Shown: in pieces, positions 50,276-59,544 of the stretch | Numbering within the stretch: position 1 is the stretch's first letter | Layout: each line of letters opens with the position of its first letter | Origin: Tsukamurella sp. PLM1 | Lineage (GTDB): Bacteria; Actinomycetota; Actinomycetes; Mycobacteriales; Mycobacteriaceae | Assembly (NCBI RefSeq): GCF_023168325.1 | Contig: NZ_AP025688.1 | Location: 1,488,001-1,552,000, forward strand | Length of the DNA stretch: 64,000 bases | Reading direction: 5' to 3' | Position numbers and translations under genes: made by a program | The notes under the pieces: generated by a model | What the model saw: only the letters and a program-made list of their open reading frames with translations | What the model was told of the DNA's origin: nothing | The model's database searches: none

Positions 50276-50797
50276 CTAGTCCCGGGTGACGCCGTGCATG
50301 GCGGAGGTCTCGGGGTACGTCGGTAGCTGCGGCTTCTGCGTGCCGATGATCACGCAGAACAGGGCGTCGGTGTCGCCGGTGTTCTTGAGGCTGCGCGGGA
50401 CTCCAGCCGGGACCACGATCATGTCGCGGTAGCCGAGGGTCCGCTTGACGACCTCGCCGTCGCGGTGCACACCCACCTCGACCTGGCCCTCGAGGACGAA
50501 GAACGCCTCCTCCACGTCGTGGTGGGTGTGCTCGGGGCCCTCGCCGCCGGGCGGTAGCAGCATGTTGGAGAAGGTGAAGCCGCGGGACGGGATCGTCCGC
50601 GAATCGGTGGCGTGGTCGCCGGTGGCGCCGGACCCGACGTAGCGGATCTGCGCGCGGCGGAACTGGTCGCCGGCCTTCGCCTGGAAGCCCAGGGTGTCCC
50701 AGTCCTCGTACCGGCTGTCCTTGGTGAGGATCAGCGATTCGGTGTACTCGGTGAGGTCCTGCTCCAGGTAGTCGACGGGAGCGCTCGCGGTGGTCAT
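50276..50797 (-). CDS. Cupin-domain protein
   Basis: Single cupin of 173 residues. Motif 1 is EHTHHDVEEAFFVLEGQVEVGV, with two His and the Glu of a metal site; motif 2 reads DMIVVPAGVPRSLKN, where the usual His of PAGxxH is Arg, so the fourth ligand is missing. It could be a dioxygenase, isomerase or regulatory cupin. It lies in the cluster between an SDR and the hydrolase; no closer family is recognised. The upstream gap of 51 bases contains GGAGGAACACC, a strong ribosome binding site. Confidence 0.8.
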   Translation of the reverse strand: MTTASAPVDYLEQDLTEYTESLILTKDSRYEDWDTLGFQAKAGDQFRRAQIRYVGSGATGDHATDSRTIPSRGFTFSNMLLPPGGEGPEHTHHDVEEAFFVLEGQVEVGVHRDGEVVKRTLGYRDMIVVPAGVPRSLKNTGDTDALFCVIIGTQKPQLPTYPETSAMHGVTRD

Positions 50798-50848
50798 GGT
50801 GTTCCTCCTCGGTGTGGTGTTCTCGTGGGGTCGGTGGTGCTGACGCGG

Positions 50849-51628
50849 TCAGCGGGTCATGAGGCGTTCGGTGATCTGGACGAAGGACTCGATCCAGGCG
50901 TTGAACGCCTCGGGCTGTTCCTGATTGGCGAGGTGGCCGGCGCCGCGCACGGTGACGAACACCGCGTCGGGGATGCCGCCGGCGAGGATCTGGCTCGCGT
51001 CCCTGCCGGTGACGCGGTCCTCGTCGCCGCACAGTACGAGGGTCGGCGCCGCGATCCGGGGCAGGTCCGTGGTGTGGTCGGTCGCCGCGAGAGATTCCGC
51101 GGCCCAGCGGTAGCCCGGGAGACGGATCGTCTCCGCCATCCGCGCTGCGGCGGCGGCCACGGCGCCCTCGGAGGCGCCGGGGGCCAGGAGTCGCCGGGCG
51201 CGACGCGCCGCGAACTCCTGCACGCCGAGCTCATCGAGTTCGTCGCCGCGGGCGCGCATCGCGTCCGCCTTCTCGGCGGTGACGCCGGATCCGACGAGCG
51301 AGTCGCCCAGCATCAGACTGCGCACCAGGTGCGGGTGCTTCAGGGCGAGACCGATGGCGATGGTTCCGCCCCAGGACATCCCCAGGACGTGGGCGCCGCC
51401 CTCACCGGCATGATCGGTGAGGACCTGTGCCGCGGCGTCGACGTACCCGTCGAGCCCGGGAGCGGCGTCGGGGTCGGCGCTGCGCGCGTATCCCGGCGCG
51501 TCCCAGGCGATCAGGCGGAGCCCGTGGATTCCGCGGAACTGCTCGGCGAAGCTGTCGGCGGATCCGCCGATGCCGTGCAGCATCAGGAGCGCGGGACCGG
51601 TACCCGCGGCGTCGACGTGGATGGTCAT
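50849..51628 (-). CDS. Alpha/beta hydrolase, meta-cleavage-product type
   Basis: Hydrolase of 259 residues. Oxyanion segment LLMLHGIGGSADSF, nucleophile Ser85 in LGMSWGGT, Asp in LVLCGDEDRVTG and His in RGAGHLANQEQPE. The size and the neighbouring extradiol dioxygenase suggest a C-C bond hydrolase of the MhpC/BphD group, cutting the ring-fission product; other esterase roles are possible. The start overlaps the dioxygenase stop by four bases, supporting sequential action. Confidence 0.82.
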   Translation of the reverse strand: MTIHVDAAGTGPALLMLHGIGGSADSFAEQFRGIHGLRLIAWDAPGYARSADPDAAPGLDGYVDAAAQVLTDHAGEGGAHVLGMSWGGTIAIGLALKHPHLVRSLMLGDSLVGSGVTAEKADAMRARGDELDELGVQEFAARRARRLLAPGASEGAVAAAAARMAETIRLPGYRWAAESLAATDHTTDLPRIAAPTLVLCGDEDRVTGRDASQILAGGIPDAVFVTVRGAGHLANQEQPEAFNAWIESFVQITERLMTR

Positions 51629-52590
51629 CGTGCAGGCTCCGGCGCGGGCGCGGCGAACGAGTCGGCGTCGGCGGCCTGGCGGCCGTCTGCGAGTGGACCG
51701 GGGTCGGGGATGCCGGCCATGTGGGTGCGCACGTCCTTCGATGGGGGCCCGGCGGTGCCCCAGGTATCTGACAGCTCGGGCACGCGACGCCACACTCGGC
51801 AGAGCCACGCGTCCTCGTCCACCTGCGCGATCCCGGACGTGTACTCGCACACCAGGCCCGCGGGGTCGGCGAAGTAGGAGAACGTGTTGTCGCCGGGCCC
51901 GTGGCGGCCCGGTCCCCACAGCGGCGTGATGCCGTGGTGCCGCAGCCGGCCGATGCCGCGCATGAAGTGATCGACGGTGGGCATCTGGTAGGCCACGTGG
52001 TTCACCGACGTCCACTGCGCCTGGTTGAACGCGATGCTGTGGTGGTCGGAATTGCACCGCAGGAAGGCCATCTGATGCTCGGACCAGTCGGACACGCGCA
52101 TGCCGAGGACATCGGTGTAGAAGGCCACGGCGGCGTCGATGTCCACGGTGTTGAGGACCACGTGGGTGACGCCCACGGGCGCGGTGTCGTCGGCGCGACG
52201 CTCGGTGACTGCAAGGGTGTCGGCGGACAGCTCGATGAGGCGTCCCTCCGGGTCCACGAACCGCAGGCCGTAGCCGCCGCCCACCTGGTCGAGCGGGCCG
52301 GGGCCGGCGACGACGGGCATGCCGCGCTGCTCGAGCCGGCGGGCCGCCTCGTCGACTTCCCGCGGCGTGGCGACGGCGAAGGCGATGCGGCCCAGGCCGT
52401 TCCGCTCCGCGTCCGACAGCTGGAGCACATGGTGCTGTTGGCCGGTGCCGCGGAGCCAGGCGGCCCCGGTGTCGCGCTCGACGACCTGCAGGCCCCACAC
52501 GTTCTCATAGAAGTCGGTCGAATCGCCGACGGTGGGCACGCGCAGTTCCACGGACCGCAGCGTGCGGATGTGGGCGATCGGTTGGCTCAT
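51625..52590 (-). CDS. Type I extradiol ring-cleavage dioxygenase (VOC fold)
   Basis: Two-domain VOC enzyme of 321 residues. The iron ligands expected in the second domain are visible as His143 (GVTHVVLN), His198 (SVNHVAYQ) and Glu249 (VCEYTS), with the order and spacing of BphC-type catechol dioxygenases. It should open a catechol-type ring next to its hydroxyls. The C-terminus is extended by about 40 residues (KDVRTHMAGIPDPG ... APEPAR). GAGAGGG precedes the ATG at 52590. A 12-base palindrome lies just upstream. The ring-cleavage product would go to the coupled hydrolase. Confidence 0.88.
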   Translation of the reverse strand: MSQPIAHIRTLRSVELRVPTVGDSTDFYENVWGLQVVERDTGAAWLRGTGQQHHVLQLSDAERNGLGRIAFAVATPREVDEAARRLEQRGMPVVAGPGPLDQVGGGYGLRFVDPEGRLIELSADTLAVTERRADDTAPVGVTHVVLNTVDIDAAVAFYTDVLGMRVSDWSEHQMAFLRCNSDHHSIAFNQAQWTSVNHVAYQMPTVDHFMRGIGRLRHHGITPLWGPGRHGPGDNTFSYFADPAGLVCEYTSGIAQVDEDAWLCRVWRRVPELSDTWGTAGPPSKDVRTHMAGIPDPGPLADGRQAADADSFAAPAPEPAR

Positions 52591-52609
52591 GGCGATCCCT
52601 CTCTGGTTG

Positions 52610-52621
52610 CTTAGCGCTAAG
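52610..52621. promoter_or_regulatory. Perfect 12-base palindrome CTTAGCGCTAAG
   Basis: The palindrome lies 20-31 bases before the dioxygenase ATG in the 80-base gap after the aldehyde dehydrogenase gene. An AT-rich patch (AAAAATC on the minus strand) adjoins it. Its half CTTAGCG also occurs before ridA at 43594, which suggests one regulator for both. An internal promoter here would divide the cluster into MFS-ALDH and the rest. Confidence 0.45.
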
Positions 52622-52670
52622 ATTTTTGGTGGGCATGGGAAGCCCTTCGCGAGGACGGGCCGGGGGGCGG

Positions 52671-54192
52671 TCAGTCGGCCCAGGGGTTGGGCTCGGTGCC
52701 CAGGCCCAGGTACACCGACTTCTGGCGCGAGTAGGCGGCGATCCCCGCCCGCCCCTTCTCGACGCCGAGCCCGCTCTCCTTGACCCCGCCGAACGGGGTC
52801 GAGATGCTGAACTGCTTGTAGGTGTTGACCCAGACGGTGCCGGCCTGCAGGCGGCGGGCGAGCCGCCACGCGCGGCGGTAGTCCGAGGTCCACACCCCGG
52901 CGGCCAGGCCGAAGACGGTGTCGTTCGCCTGCGTGATCAGGTCCTCCTCGTCGGTGAACGGGAGGGCGATCAACACGGGGCCGAAGATCTCCTCCTGGCA
53001 CACCCGGGCCGAGTTGGCGAGCCCGTCGATCACGGTCGGAAGGTAGTACGCGCCCTCGGAGAGCGCCGGGTCGTCCGGTACGGCTCCGCCGCACAGGATC
53101 CGGCCGCCCTCGGAGCGGGCGAGATCGACGTATCGCGCGACGTCCTCCCGGTGCCGCGGATGCACGAGCGGACCCACCTGGGTGCGGGGATCGGTTCCCG
53201 GTCCCACCCGGAGAGCGCGAGCGCGGCGAACGAGCCGGTCGACGAACTCGTCGTACAGGGACTCGGCGACGAACAGCCGGGAGCCGGCGATGCAGCTCTG
53301 CCCGCTCGACGAGAAGATCCCGTACAGCACGCCGTTGACGGCGACGTCGAGGTCGGCGTCGTCGAGGACGACGGTCGGGGACTTGCCGCCGAGTTCCAGG
53401 GAGACCGGCATGAGCTTCTCCGCCGCCTCGTGGGCGAGGTTGCGCCCGGTGCCGGTGCCGCCCGTGAACGTCACCTTGCCGACGCCCGGATGGCGCACGA
53501 TCGCGTCGCCGACCACGGAGCCCCGACCCGGGAGGACCGACAACAGGCCCTCGGGCAGGCCGCTCTCGTGGATGATGCGCGCGAGGGCCAGCGAGACCAG
53601 GGAGTCCAGGCCGCCGGCTTGAGCACCACGGCGTTCCCGGCGGCGAGCGCGGGAGCGATCTTCTGAGCGTCGCTGGCGATCGGCGAGTTCCACGGCGTGA
53701 TGGCGCCGACCACGCCGATCGGCTCCCACAGGCTCATCGTCAGGTACTCGCCGCGCGGGGTGGTGAGATCCGCGTCCGAGGTCTCCAGGGCTGCGGCGAA
53801 GTAGCGGAAGGTACCCGCCGCGCTCGCCACCAGCGCCGAGGTCTCCGTGAGGGTCTTGCCGGTGTTCGCGGTCTGCAGGGCGGCGAGCCGGGGAGCGTTG
53901 TCCTCGATCGCGTCGGCGATCCGAGTCAGGACCCGCGCGCGCTGGTGGGGGAGGAGATCCGCCACGACGGTGCCTCCGCCGCGCGGTGGCCGGCCGCCAC
54001 GGCCGCGTCCACGTCGTCGACAGTGGCGTGCGAAACGGTCTGCAGCACAGCGCCCGTCGCGGGGTTGATGATCTCGGACCCGCCGCCGCGCCCGGTGACC
54101 CACTGGCCACCGACGAGGATCTCGTCGGGCACCGGCTGGAAGGCCGGGGGTGCGGTGTGCTCGCGGACGGGGCGTCCGGTGGTGATTGTCAT
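52671..54192 (-). CDS. Aldehyde dehydrogenase (frame broken twice)
   Basis: NAD(P)-dependent aldehyde dehydrogenase of about 505 residues. N-terminal part [31 protein letters not shown]; central [35 protein letters not shown]; catalytic Glu in [16 protein letters not shown] and Cys in [15 protein letters not shown]-terminal [14 protein letters not shown]. Frame changes occur near 53955 and near 53620, each fixable with one base in a G/C run. In the cluster it would oxidise an aldehyde from ring cleavage or side-chain metabolism, similar to 2-hydroxymuconic semialdehyde dehydrogenase. The ATG overlaps the MFS stop by four bases (ATGA). Confidence 0.88.
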
Positions 54193-55556
54193 CGGTTGAT
54201 CTCCTCCAGGGTGCGCTCCTTGGTCTCGATGCCGAACACCGCGACGATGAGGCATCCGACCAGGGCGACCGCACCGAATACGGTGAACAGCAGGCTCAGC
54301 GAGTTGTTGCTGAGTTCGAGGATCTGGCCGACCACGATCGGCCCGAGGACGATGCCGATCCGCGCGGCTGCACCGCCGACCGCGCTGCCCTGTGCGCGGA
54401 CCGCCGTCGGGAAGAGCTCCGCCGTCCAGACGTACAGGGTCATGTTGACCGCGAAGATGAACAGGGCCGCGGGGGCCACCCACATCACCACGCTCGCCGC
54501 ACTCCCTGTGCCCACGAGCGCGAGGGCGAACAGGAACAGCCCGGCGAGGGCGAGTGCGCCGGCGATGCACACGCGGCGGCCGAGCCGGTCCACGAGCAGC
54601 GCGACGGTGACGCAACCGATCAGGCCCGCGACGGAGGTGATCACGGTGTAGTGCAGGGCCGTGGCCTCGTCGACCTTGTACACCCGGGTGAACAGGGTGG
54701 GGAGCCAGGACGCGATGCCGTAATTGACGAAGTACGCGGTGGACCATGCGGCGCACAGCATGAGGGTCCGGTGGAGGTAGCGCCGGCTGAACAGCACGAG
54801 GAAGCTGCTGCGCACCACCGACTCGGCGGGCGGATCGGGGTCGTACGCAGGGAGCTCGCCGAATTGCGCCGCGATCTTCGCCTCGATCCGCTCCAGGCTC
54901 CGCACGGCGTCGTCGATGCGACCGCGGGAGGCCAACCAGCGCGGCGACTCCTCCAGGCGCAGGAGTGCGGGCACGAGCAGCAGCGGGATCGCGCCCATCG
55001 CGAACAGGACCTCGTAGCCCCACCGCGGGACGACGAACGAGGAGACGAGGGCCGACACGACCAGACCGACGGGGAAGATGGTCTCGTACAGCAGGACGAA
55101 CCGGCCGCGGCCGTGTGCCCGGGTGATCTCGCCGATGTAGCTCGCGGCGACGGGGACCTCGGCGCCGAGTCCCACGCCCTGGATGAACCGGAACACCATG
55201 AACCACTCGAGGTCTCCGGTGATGGCCATCGCGATGCTGAGCGCGGAGTACAGCACGAGCGACCCGATGATCACGGGGAGCCGGCCGAACCGATCGGCGC
55301 ACCAGCCACCCAGCAGCGCGCCGAACAGCATGCCGATGCCGCCGATCGCGATCAGCCACGCGATGGCTCCCGAGCCCAGGTCCCACTGCGCCGCCAGCTG
55401 GGGCATCGAGTAGGCGATCATGAGCTGGTCGAAACCGTCGAAGAAGGTGACGGCTCCCACGAGAACGCGGGCCTTGATGTGCCAGCGTCCGCGGGGCAGT
55501 CGTTCCATCCGGGCGCCGATCACTTCAGCGCGAACCGGATTTGCAATTGTACTCAT
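54189..55556 (-). CDS. MFS transporter, aromatic acid:H+ symporter type
   Basis: Twelve-segment transporter of 455 residues. The early segment [19 protein letters not shown] contains the DGFD motif of the AAHS family (PcaK and relatives), and [15 protein letters not shown] is the MFS loop signature. The partner loop [12 protein letters not shown] follows in the second half. It probably imports the aromatic acid degraded by the cluster. It is the first gene of the minus-strand operon, downstream of a 311-base regulatory gap. Confidence 0.88.
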   Translation of the reverse strand: MSTIANPVRAEVIGARMERLPRGRWHIKARVLVGAVTFFDGFDQLMIAYSMPQLAAQWDLGSGAIAWLIAIGGIGMLFGALLGGWCADRFGRLPVIIGSLVLYSALSIAMAITGDLEWFMVFRFIQGVGLGAEVPVAASYIGEITRAHGRGRFVLLYETIFPVGLVVSALVSSFVVPRWGYEVLFAMGAIPLLLVPALLRLEESPRWLASRGRIDDAVRSLERIEAKIAAQFGELPAYDPDPPAESVVRSSFLVLFSRRYLHRTLMLCAAWSTAYFVNYGIASWLPTLFTRVYKVDEATALHYTVITSVAGLIGCVTVALLVDRLGRRVCIAGALALAGLFLFALALVGTGSAASVVMWVAPAALFIFAVNMTLYVWTAELFPTAVRAQGSAVGGAAARIGIVLGPIVVGQILELSNNSLSLLFTVFGAVALVGCLIVAVFGIETKERTLEEINR

Positions 55557-55867
55557 CGTGTGAGGGCTCCTCGGGGCTGGTGGAGCGGGGAGCAACTATC
55601 TAAGTGCTCAAATACTGACCCCAAAGATGTAAGCGTGGTCACACCGAGAAGTCAAGTGTGATCCGCGCATTTGCGAACCTGATCGATGCATCGCACGAGC
55701 GTGAACCGGCCTCGGTGATGACCGCCGGCCGGCGCGGGTGGGCGAACTCGAACGGCCCTATGTGAGCGGGAGCGGCAGGGCGAGCCGTGCGGGCCCGAGC
55801 GGCGGGGCAGTCGTCACACGGACGGGCTCCCTGTGGCGCCTCGCGTGGTCGAAGCCCGACGGTGGGG
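55557..55867. promoter_or_regulatory. Upstream region of the aromatic cluster
   Basis: The 311 bases hold no gene. Close to the MFS start (55595-55620) there is an AT-rich stretch with TATCTAAGTG, whose complement CACTTAGATA recalls ACTTAGCGATA before ridA. Further out, TCACAC (55639-55644) and GTGTGA (55656-55661) form an inverted repeat with an 11-base spacer, which could be another operator. The rest, up to the PEP-mutase-like gene, shows no structure I can name. The main promoter of the cluster should lie here. Confidence 0.45.
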
Positions 55868-56620
55868 TTAGCGCCAGCGGGCGAGGAGTTCGTTCGAGCG
55901 CTCGGTGAGTGCCATCTGCCAGATCGGGCCGAAGCTGATCCGCCCGGCGCCGGCGGCGGCGAGGGCGGCCAGATCATCGGTCGCCGGATTGGCGATGGCG
56001 TTGACGGGCAGCGGCAGCGCGTCCGCGAGGTGGCGCAGGGTGGCCGCGTCGTGGAACGCGACCGGGTACAGCGAATCGGCGCCCGCGTCGGCGCACAGCT
56101 GCATCCTCGCGATCGCGCGCTCGACCCGATCCTCCGCCTCGCCCACCTGGTTCTTGAAGATGTCGGTGCGGGCGTTGATCACCACGTGCACGCCCGCCGC
56201 GTCCGCTGCGGCGCGCAGGGCCGCCACCAGGTCGGCGTGCTCCTGCGCGTCGCGGAACCGCCCGCCGTCGGAGTGCACCGTGTCCTCGACGTTCAGGCCC
56301 ACGGCGCCGGCGCCGAGCAGGCCCTCGATGATCCGCTCGGCGGACTGGCCGTAGCCGGACTCGATGTCGACCGAGACCGGCACTTCCGCGGCGGCGGTGA
56401 TCTGCGCGACGCGGGTCATCGCCTCGTCGAAAGACATGCCCTCACCGTCGGGCTTGCCGATGGAATCGGCCATCGGATGCGAGCCGACGGTGAGCGCGGC
56501 GAACCCGGCGGCGACGGCCGTGGTCGCGGACCAGGCGTCCCACGTGGTCGGCAGAACCACGGGATCGCCCTTGCGGTGCAGGGACTTGAGAGTGGTGGCG
56601 AGATCGGCGAGCGAGGTCAT
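55868..56620 (-). CDS. Isocitrate lyase/PEP mutase superfamily enzyme
   Basis: Enzyme of about 250 residues with the ICL/PEPM barrel: LPTTWDAWSATTAVAAGFAALTVGSHPMADS, the metal site VSVDIESGYG, VGLNVEDTVHSDG, VINARTDIF and YPVAFHDAATLR. The KKCGH loop of true isocitrate lyase is absent, so it is closer to oxaloacetate decarboxylase, 2-methylisocitrate lyase-like or phosphonate-related members. The ATG before SLADLATTLKSLHRKG is chosen; earlier in-frame ATGs extend it into Pro-rich sequence. It has the same direction as the aromatic cluster, but the 311-base gap suggests it is separate. Confidence 0.8.
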   Translation of the reverse strand: MTSLADLATTLKSLHRKGDPVVLPTTWDAWSATTAVAAGFAALTVGSHPMADSIGKPDGEGMSFDEAMTRVAQITAAAEVPVSVDIESGYGQSAERIIEGLLGAGAVGLNVEDTVHSDGGRFRDAQEHADLVAALRAAADAAGVHVVINARTDIFKNQVGEAEDRVERAIARMQLCADAGADSLYPVAFHDAATLRHLADALPLPVNAIANPATDDLAALAAAGAGRISFGPIWQMALTERSNELLARWR

Positions 56621-56715
56621 GGCTCCAGTCTGGGGGATCCGACCACGCGGCGCCATCGGTTCGACGGTGCCCGTCGGTGCCGCTCCGACCATCGCCCGGC
56701 CGATAGGGTGATTCG

Positions 56716-58707
56716 ATGTCGGACATGCAGTCGGGCCCGCTTCGGCCGGTCGAATTCGCCCATGCCGCGGTGACGGCTGCGCTCATGTCGGTGATCGCGG
56801 TGCTCTCGATGGTGGTACCCGGAGCGGTCGTCTTCGCCTGGGCGGGCGCGGTACCGATGGGGGTGCTCGCCTACCACCACCGCGCCCGGGTGGCCGTCGC
56901 GACGGCGGTCGCGTGCGGCGGGATCGCCTTCCTCCTTGCAGGATTCGGTGGCCTCGTCTCGGCGTGGACCTGCGTGTACATGGGCGTGATCTGTGGTCAG
57001 GTGCGGCGCCGGAACCGCGGTGCGGGCACCATGCTCGCAGTGGCGGCGTTGTGGGGCGTCGTCGTCGCGACGGCGGTCTTCGCGTTCCTCGGCGTCCTCG
57101 CCGACCTGCGGACGATCGTGCTCGGCGTGTTCGCGGCCAACGTGCACGGGCTCGGGGCGCTGTTCGAGTCCGTGCCCTTCGGGGCGGGTACCGGGGCGGC
57201 GCTGCACCGCCTCGCCGAGTTCGGGCTCGAGCGATGGCCGGTGTTCGTGTGGGTGTCGGTGTGGCTGATCGTGGTGTTCGGTTGCTCCTTCGCGTGGCGG
57301 ATCCTGACCCCGGTGCTGCGCCGCGTCCGGGCCAGCAGCGCGGCGCCGCAGGACCTGCTTCCCGTCGAGACGGGTTCCACTGCGCCCCGGCCGCTTCCGC
57401 TGATCCTGCGCGACGTGCACTATCGCTACCCCGGGGCGGAGCGGGACACGGTGACGGGGGTGTCGTTCACGGTTGCGCCCGGCGATCACCTGGCGGTCAC
57501 CGGCGCGAACGGGACCGGCAAGTCCACGTTGATGCGCGTGCTCGCGGGATACACGCCGACGAGCGGCACCGTCACCCGGCCCGGACCGGTGGGCCTGGGC
57601 CGGGTCGGGGGCACCGCGGTGGTGCTGCAGCACGCCGACAGCCAGGTGCTCGGTATCCGCGTGTCGGACGACGTGGTGTGGGGGTTGCCGCCCGACGTCG
57701 AGGTCGACGTCGACGGGCTGCTCGCGGAGGTCGGCCTCGCCGGGATGGGGCACCGGGACACCTCGGGCCTGTCCGGCGGCGAGGCGCAGCGCCTGGCCGT
57801 GGCCGCCGCCCTCGCGCGGCGGCCGGCCCTGGTCGTCGCCGACGAGGTGACCACGATGGTGGACCGGGACGGCCGTACCGAACTCCTCGGCCTGCTGCGG
57901 GGCCTGAGTCGCGACCACGACCTGGGGCTGGTGAACATCACCCACTACCCGGAGGAGGCCGACGGGGCAGACCGCACCGTCGACCTGGGGACCGCGGCCC
58001 GGGCGGACCGGCCGGACCCGCCGCAGCGGACCGCTGCCCGGCCCGAGCTCGGCGACCCCGTTCTCATCCTCGACGACGTGCACTTCGAGTACGACGCCGG
58101 CACACCGTGGCGGCGCCCCGCCCTGCGCGGGGTGGACCTGTGCATCCGCGCGGGCGAGGCGGTGCTGCTGTGCGGGGGCAACGGATCCGGCAAGTCGACG
58201 CTCGCGTGGGTGATGGCGGGGCTCGTGGAGCCGACGTCCGGCTCGTGCGAGGTCGACGGTGCGCCGACCGCGGCCCGGGTCGGCGCCGTCGCCCTCGCCT
58301 TGCAGTCCGCGCGGCTGCAGCTGGTCCGCGGCACGGCCGGCGGGGCGTTGGCCGCCCTCGCCGGCTACCGGCCCGACGACGGTGCCGCCGTCGCCGCGGC
58401 ACTCGCGACGGTGGGCCTGCCTGCGGCGATCGGCGAGTTGCTGGTCGACCGGCTCAGCGGAGGTCAGCTCCGCCGGGTCGCGCTAGCGGGCCTGCTCGCG
58501 CGCGACCCGCGGGTACTGATCCTCGACGAGCCGCTCGCCGGGCTGGATCTGCCGTCGCAGCGGGAGCTGATCGAGCTGCTGGTCGCCGTGCGGGACGCGG
58601 GGCAGACGATCGTGATCATCTCCCACGACGTCGACCACCTGGACCGGCTCTGCGACCGCACGGTCCATCTGTCCGGCGGGGTCGTGGACCGGGAGGAGGT
58701 CGCATGA
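56716..58707 (+). CDS. Fused ECF-type transporter: membrane domain plus two ABC ATPases
   Basis: One protein of 663 residues. Residues 1 to about 205 hold five to six membrane segments that resemble an S-component-like or DUF2232-type domain. The first ATPase has Walker A GANGTGKST, signature LSGGEAQRLAVAAAL and Walker B LVVADEVTT. The second has Walker A GGNGSGKST, signature LSGGQLRRVALAGLL and Walker B VLILDEPLAG. The layout corresponds to Rv2326c of M. tuberculosis as I remember it. With the coupled T-component it would form a complete vitamin or metal importer. The substrate is unknown. The first Walker B ends DEVTT, not DEPT. Confidence 0.85.
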   Translation: MSDMQSGPLRPVEFAHAAVTAALMSVIAVLSMVVPGAVVFAWAGAVPMGVLAYHHRARVAVATAVACGGIAFLLAGFGGLVSAWTCVYMGVICGQVRRRNRGAGTMLAVAALWGVVVATAVFAFLGVLADLRTIVLGVFAANVHGLGALFESVPFGAGTGAALHRLAEFGLERWPVFVWVSVWLIVVFGCSFAWRILTPVLRRVRASSAAPQDLLPVETGSTAPRPLPLILRDVHYRYPGAERDTVTGVSFTVAPGDHLAVTGANGTGKSTLMRVLAGYTPTSGTVTRPGPVGLGRVGGTAVVLQHADSQVLGIRVSDDVVWGLPPDVEVDVDGLLAEVGLAGMGHRDTSGLSGGEAQRLAVAAALARRPALVVADEVTTMVDRDGRTELLGLLRGLSRDHDLGLVNITHYPEEADGADRTVDLGTAARADRPDPPQRTAARPELGDPVLILDDVHFEYDAGTPWRRPALRGVDLCIRAGEAVLLCGGNGSGKSTLAWVMAGLVEPTSGSCEVDGAPTAARVGAVALALQSARLQLVRGTAGGALAALAGYRPDDGAAVAAALATVGLPAAIGELLVDRLSGGQLRRVALAGLLARDPRVLILDEPLAGLDLPSQRELIELLVAVRDAGQTIVIISHDVDHLDRLCDRTVHLSGGVVDREEVA

Positions 58708-59471
58708 GCCGCGGCGCGATCGTGCTGCGCCCGGTACCGGGGCGTTCCTACCTGCACGACCTGTGGGCCGGCACCAAACTGTTGGCGGTGCTGGCGATCT
58801 CGATCGTGCTCACGGTGGATCCCGGGTGGCCCGTGGTGGGGATGTTCGCCGTTCTGCTGGTCGTGGCGGCCGCGGCGGCGCGGATCCCCGCGTCGTGCGT
58901 CCCCGGCGTGCCCCGGTGGGTGCTCGTGGTCTTCGCGATCGGCGGGTGCCTCATGGTGGCGAGCGGCGGCGCACCCGACCTGACTCTCGGTTCGGTGTCG
59001 ATCGGCTTGGGCGGGCTGCTGAACCTGGCGCGGGTCGTTGTGCTCGGGCTCGTGCTGCTCGGGGCGGGCGCGCTGGTCGCTTGGACCACCGATCCCGCCG
59101 ACGTGGCGCCCGCGCTCGCCCGCCTCGGTCGGCCGCTCGCGAAACTGGGCCTGCCCGTAGACGAATGGGCGGTAGTAGTCGCGCTGTCGCTGCGCACGCT
59201 GCCGCTCATGGTGGACGAGTTCCGCACCCTCGGCGCGGCGCGGCGGCTGCAGCCACCATCGGCGGTGAGACGTTCCCGGCGTGCGGAGCTCGTGGACCTG
59301 TGCGTCGCCGCCATGGTGGTGGCGCTGCGCCGGGCGACCGAGATGGGCGAGGCGATCGCCGCTCGCGGCGGCACCGGTCGCCTCGTCGTGCGTGCCGCGG
59401 GCCCCGGCTGCATCGACGCCCTCGCCGGCCTGGTGGTCCTCGCGGTGTGCGCCCTCGCCCTCACCCTCTAA
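58704..59471 (+). CDS. ECF transporter T-component (EcfT/CbiQ-like)
   Basis: Membrane protein of 255 residues with about five hydrophobic segments. It matches the CbiQ/EcfT family in layout: short N-terminus, LWAGTKLLAVLAISIVLTVD, and the conserved coupling region ATEMGEAIAARGGTG, which carries the Ala-Arg-Gly signature that contacts the ATPases. The ATG overlaps the preceding stop by four bases. It is the last gene of this unit and converges on ectC across an inverted repeat. Confidence 0.85.
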   Translation: MSRGAIVLRPVPGRSYLHDLWAGTKLLAVLAISIVLTVDPGWPVVGMFAVLLVVAAAAARIPASCVPGVPRWVLVVFAIGGCLMVASGGAPDLTLGSVSIGLGGLLNLARVVVLGLVLLGAGALVAWTTDPADVAPALARLGRPLAKLGLPVDEWAVVVALSLRTLPLMVDEFRTLGAARRLQPPSAVRRSRRAELVDLCVAAMVVALRRATEMGEAIAARGGTGRLVVRAAGPGCIDALAGLVVLAVCALALTL

Positions 59472-59474
59472 CGC

Positions 59475-59533
59475 AATTGAACACCGTTTCCGACATTCCG
59501 ACCTGGGTCTTCTGTCCGAAACGGTGTTCAATT
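59475..59533. terminator. Inverted repeat between ecfT and ectC
   Basis: AATTGAACACCGTTTC (59475-59490) pairs perfectly with GAAACGGTGTTCAATT (59518-59533), and three more pairs follow after one mismatch, leaving a loop of about 20 bases. It lies four bases after the ecfT stop and 12 bases before the end of ectC on the other strand. It probably acts as a bidirectional terminator. It is less GC-rich than the other hairpins of the window. Confidence 0.6.
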
Positions 59534-59544
59534 CGAGGCGATGA

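Noticed and set aside
55868-56620. Glyoxylate-cycle isocitrate lyase
   Set aside because: Too short and lacks the KKCGH loop; it belongs to the wider ICL/PEP mutase superfamily.
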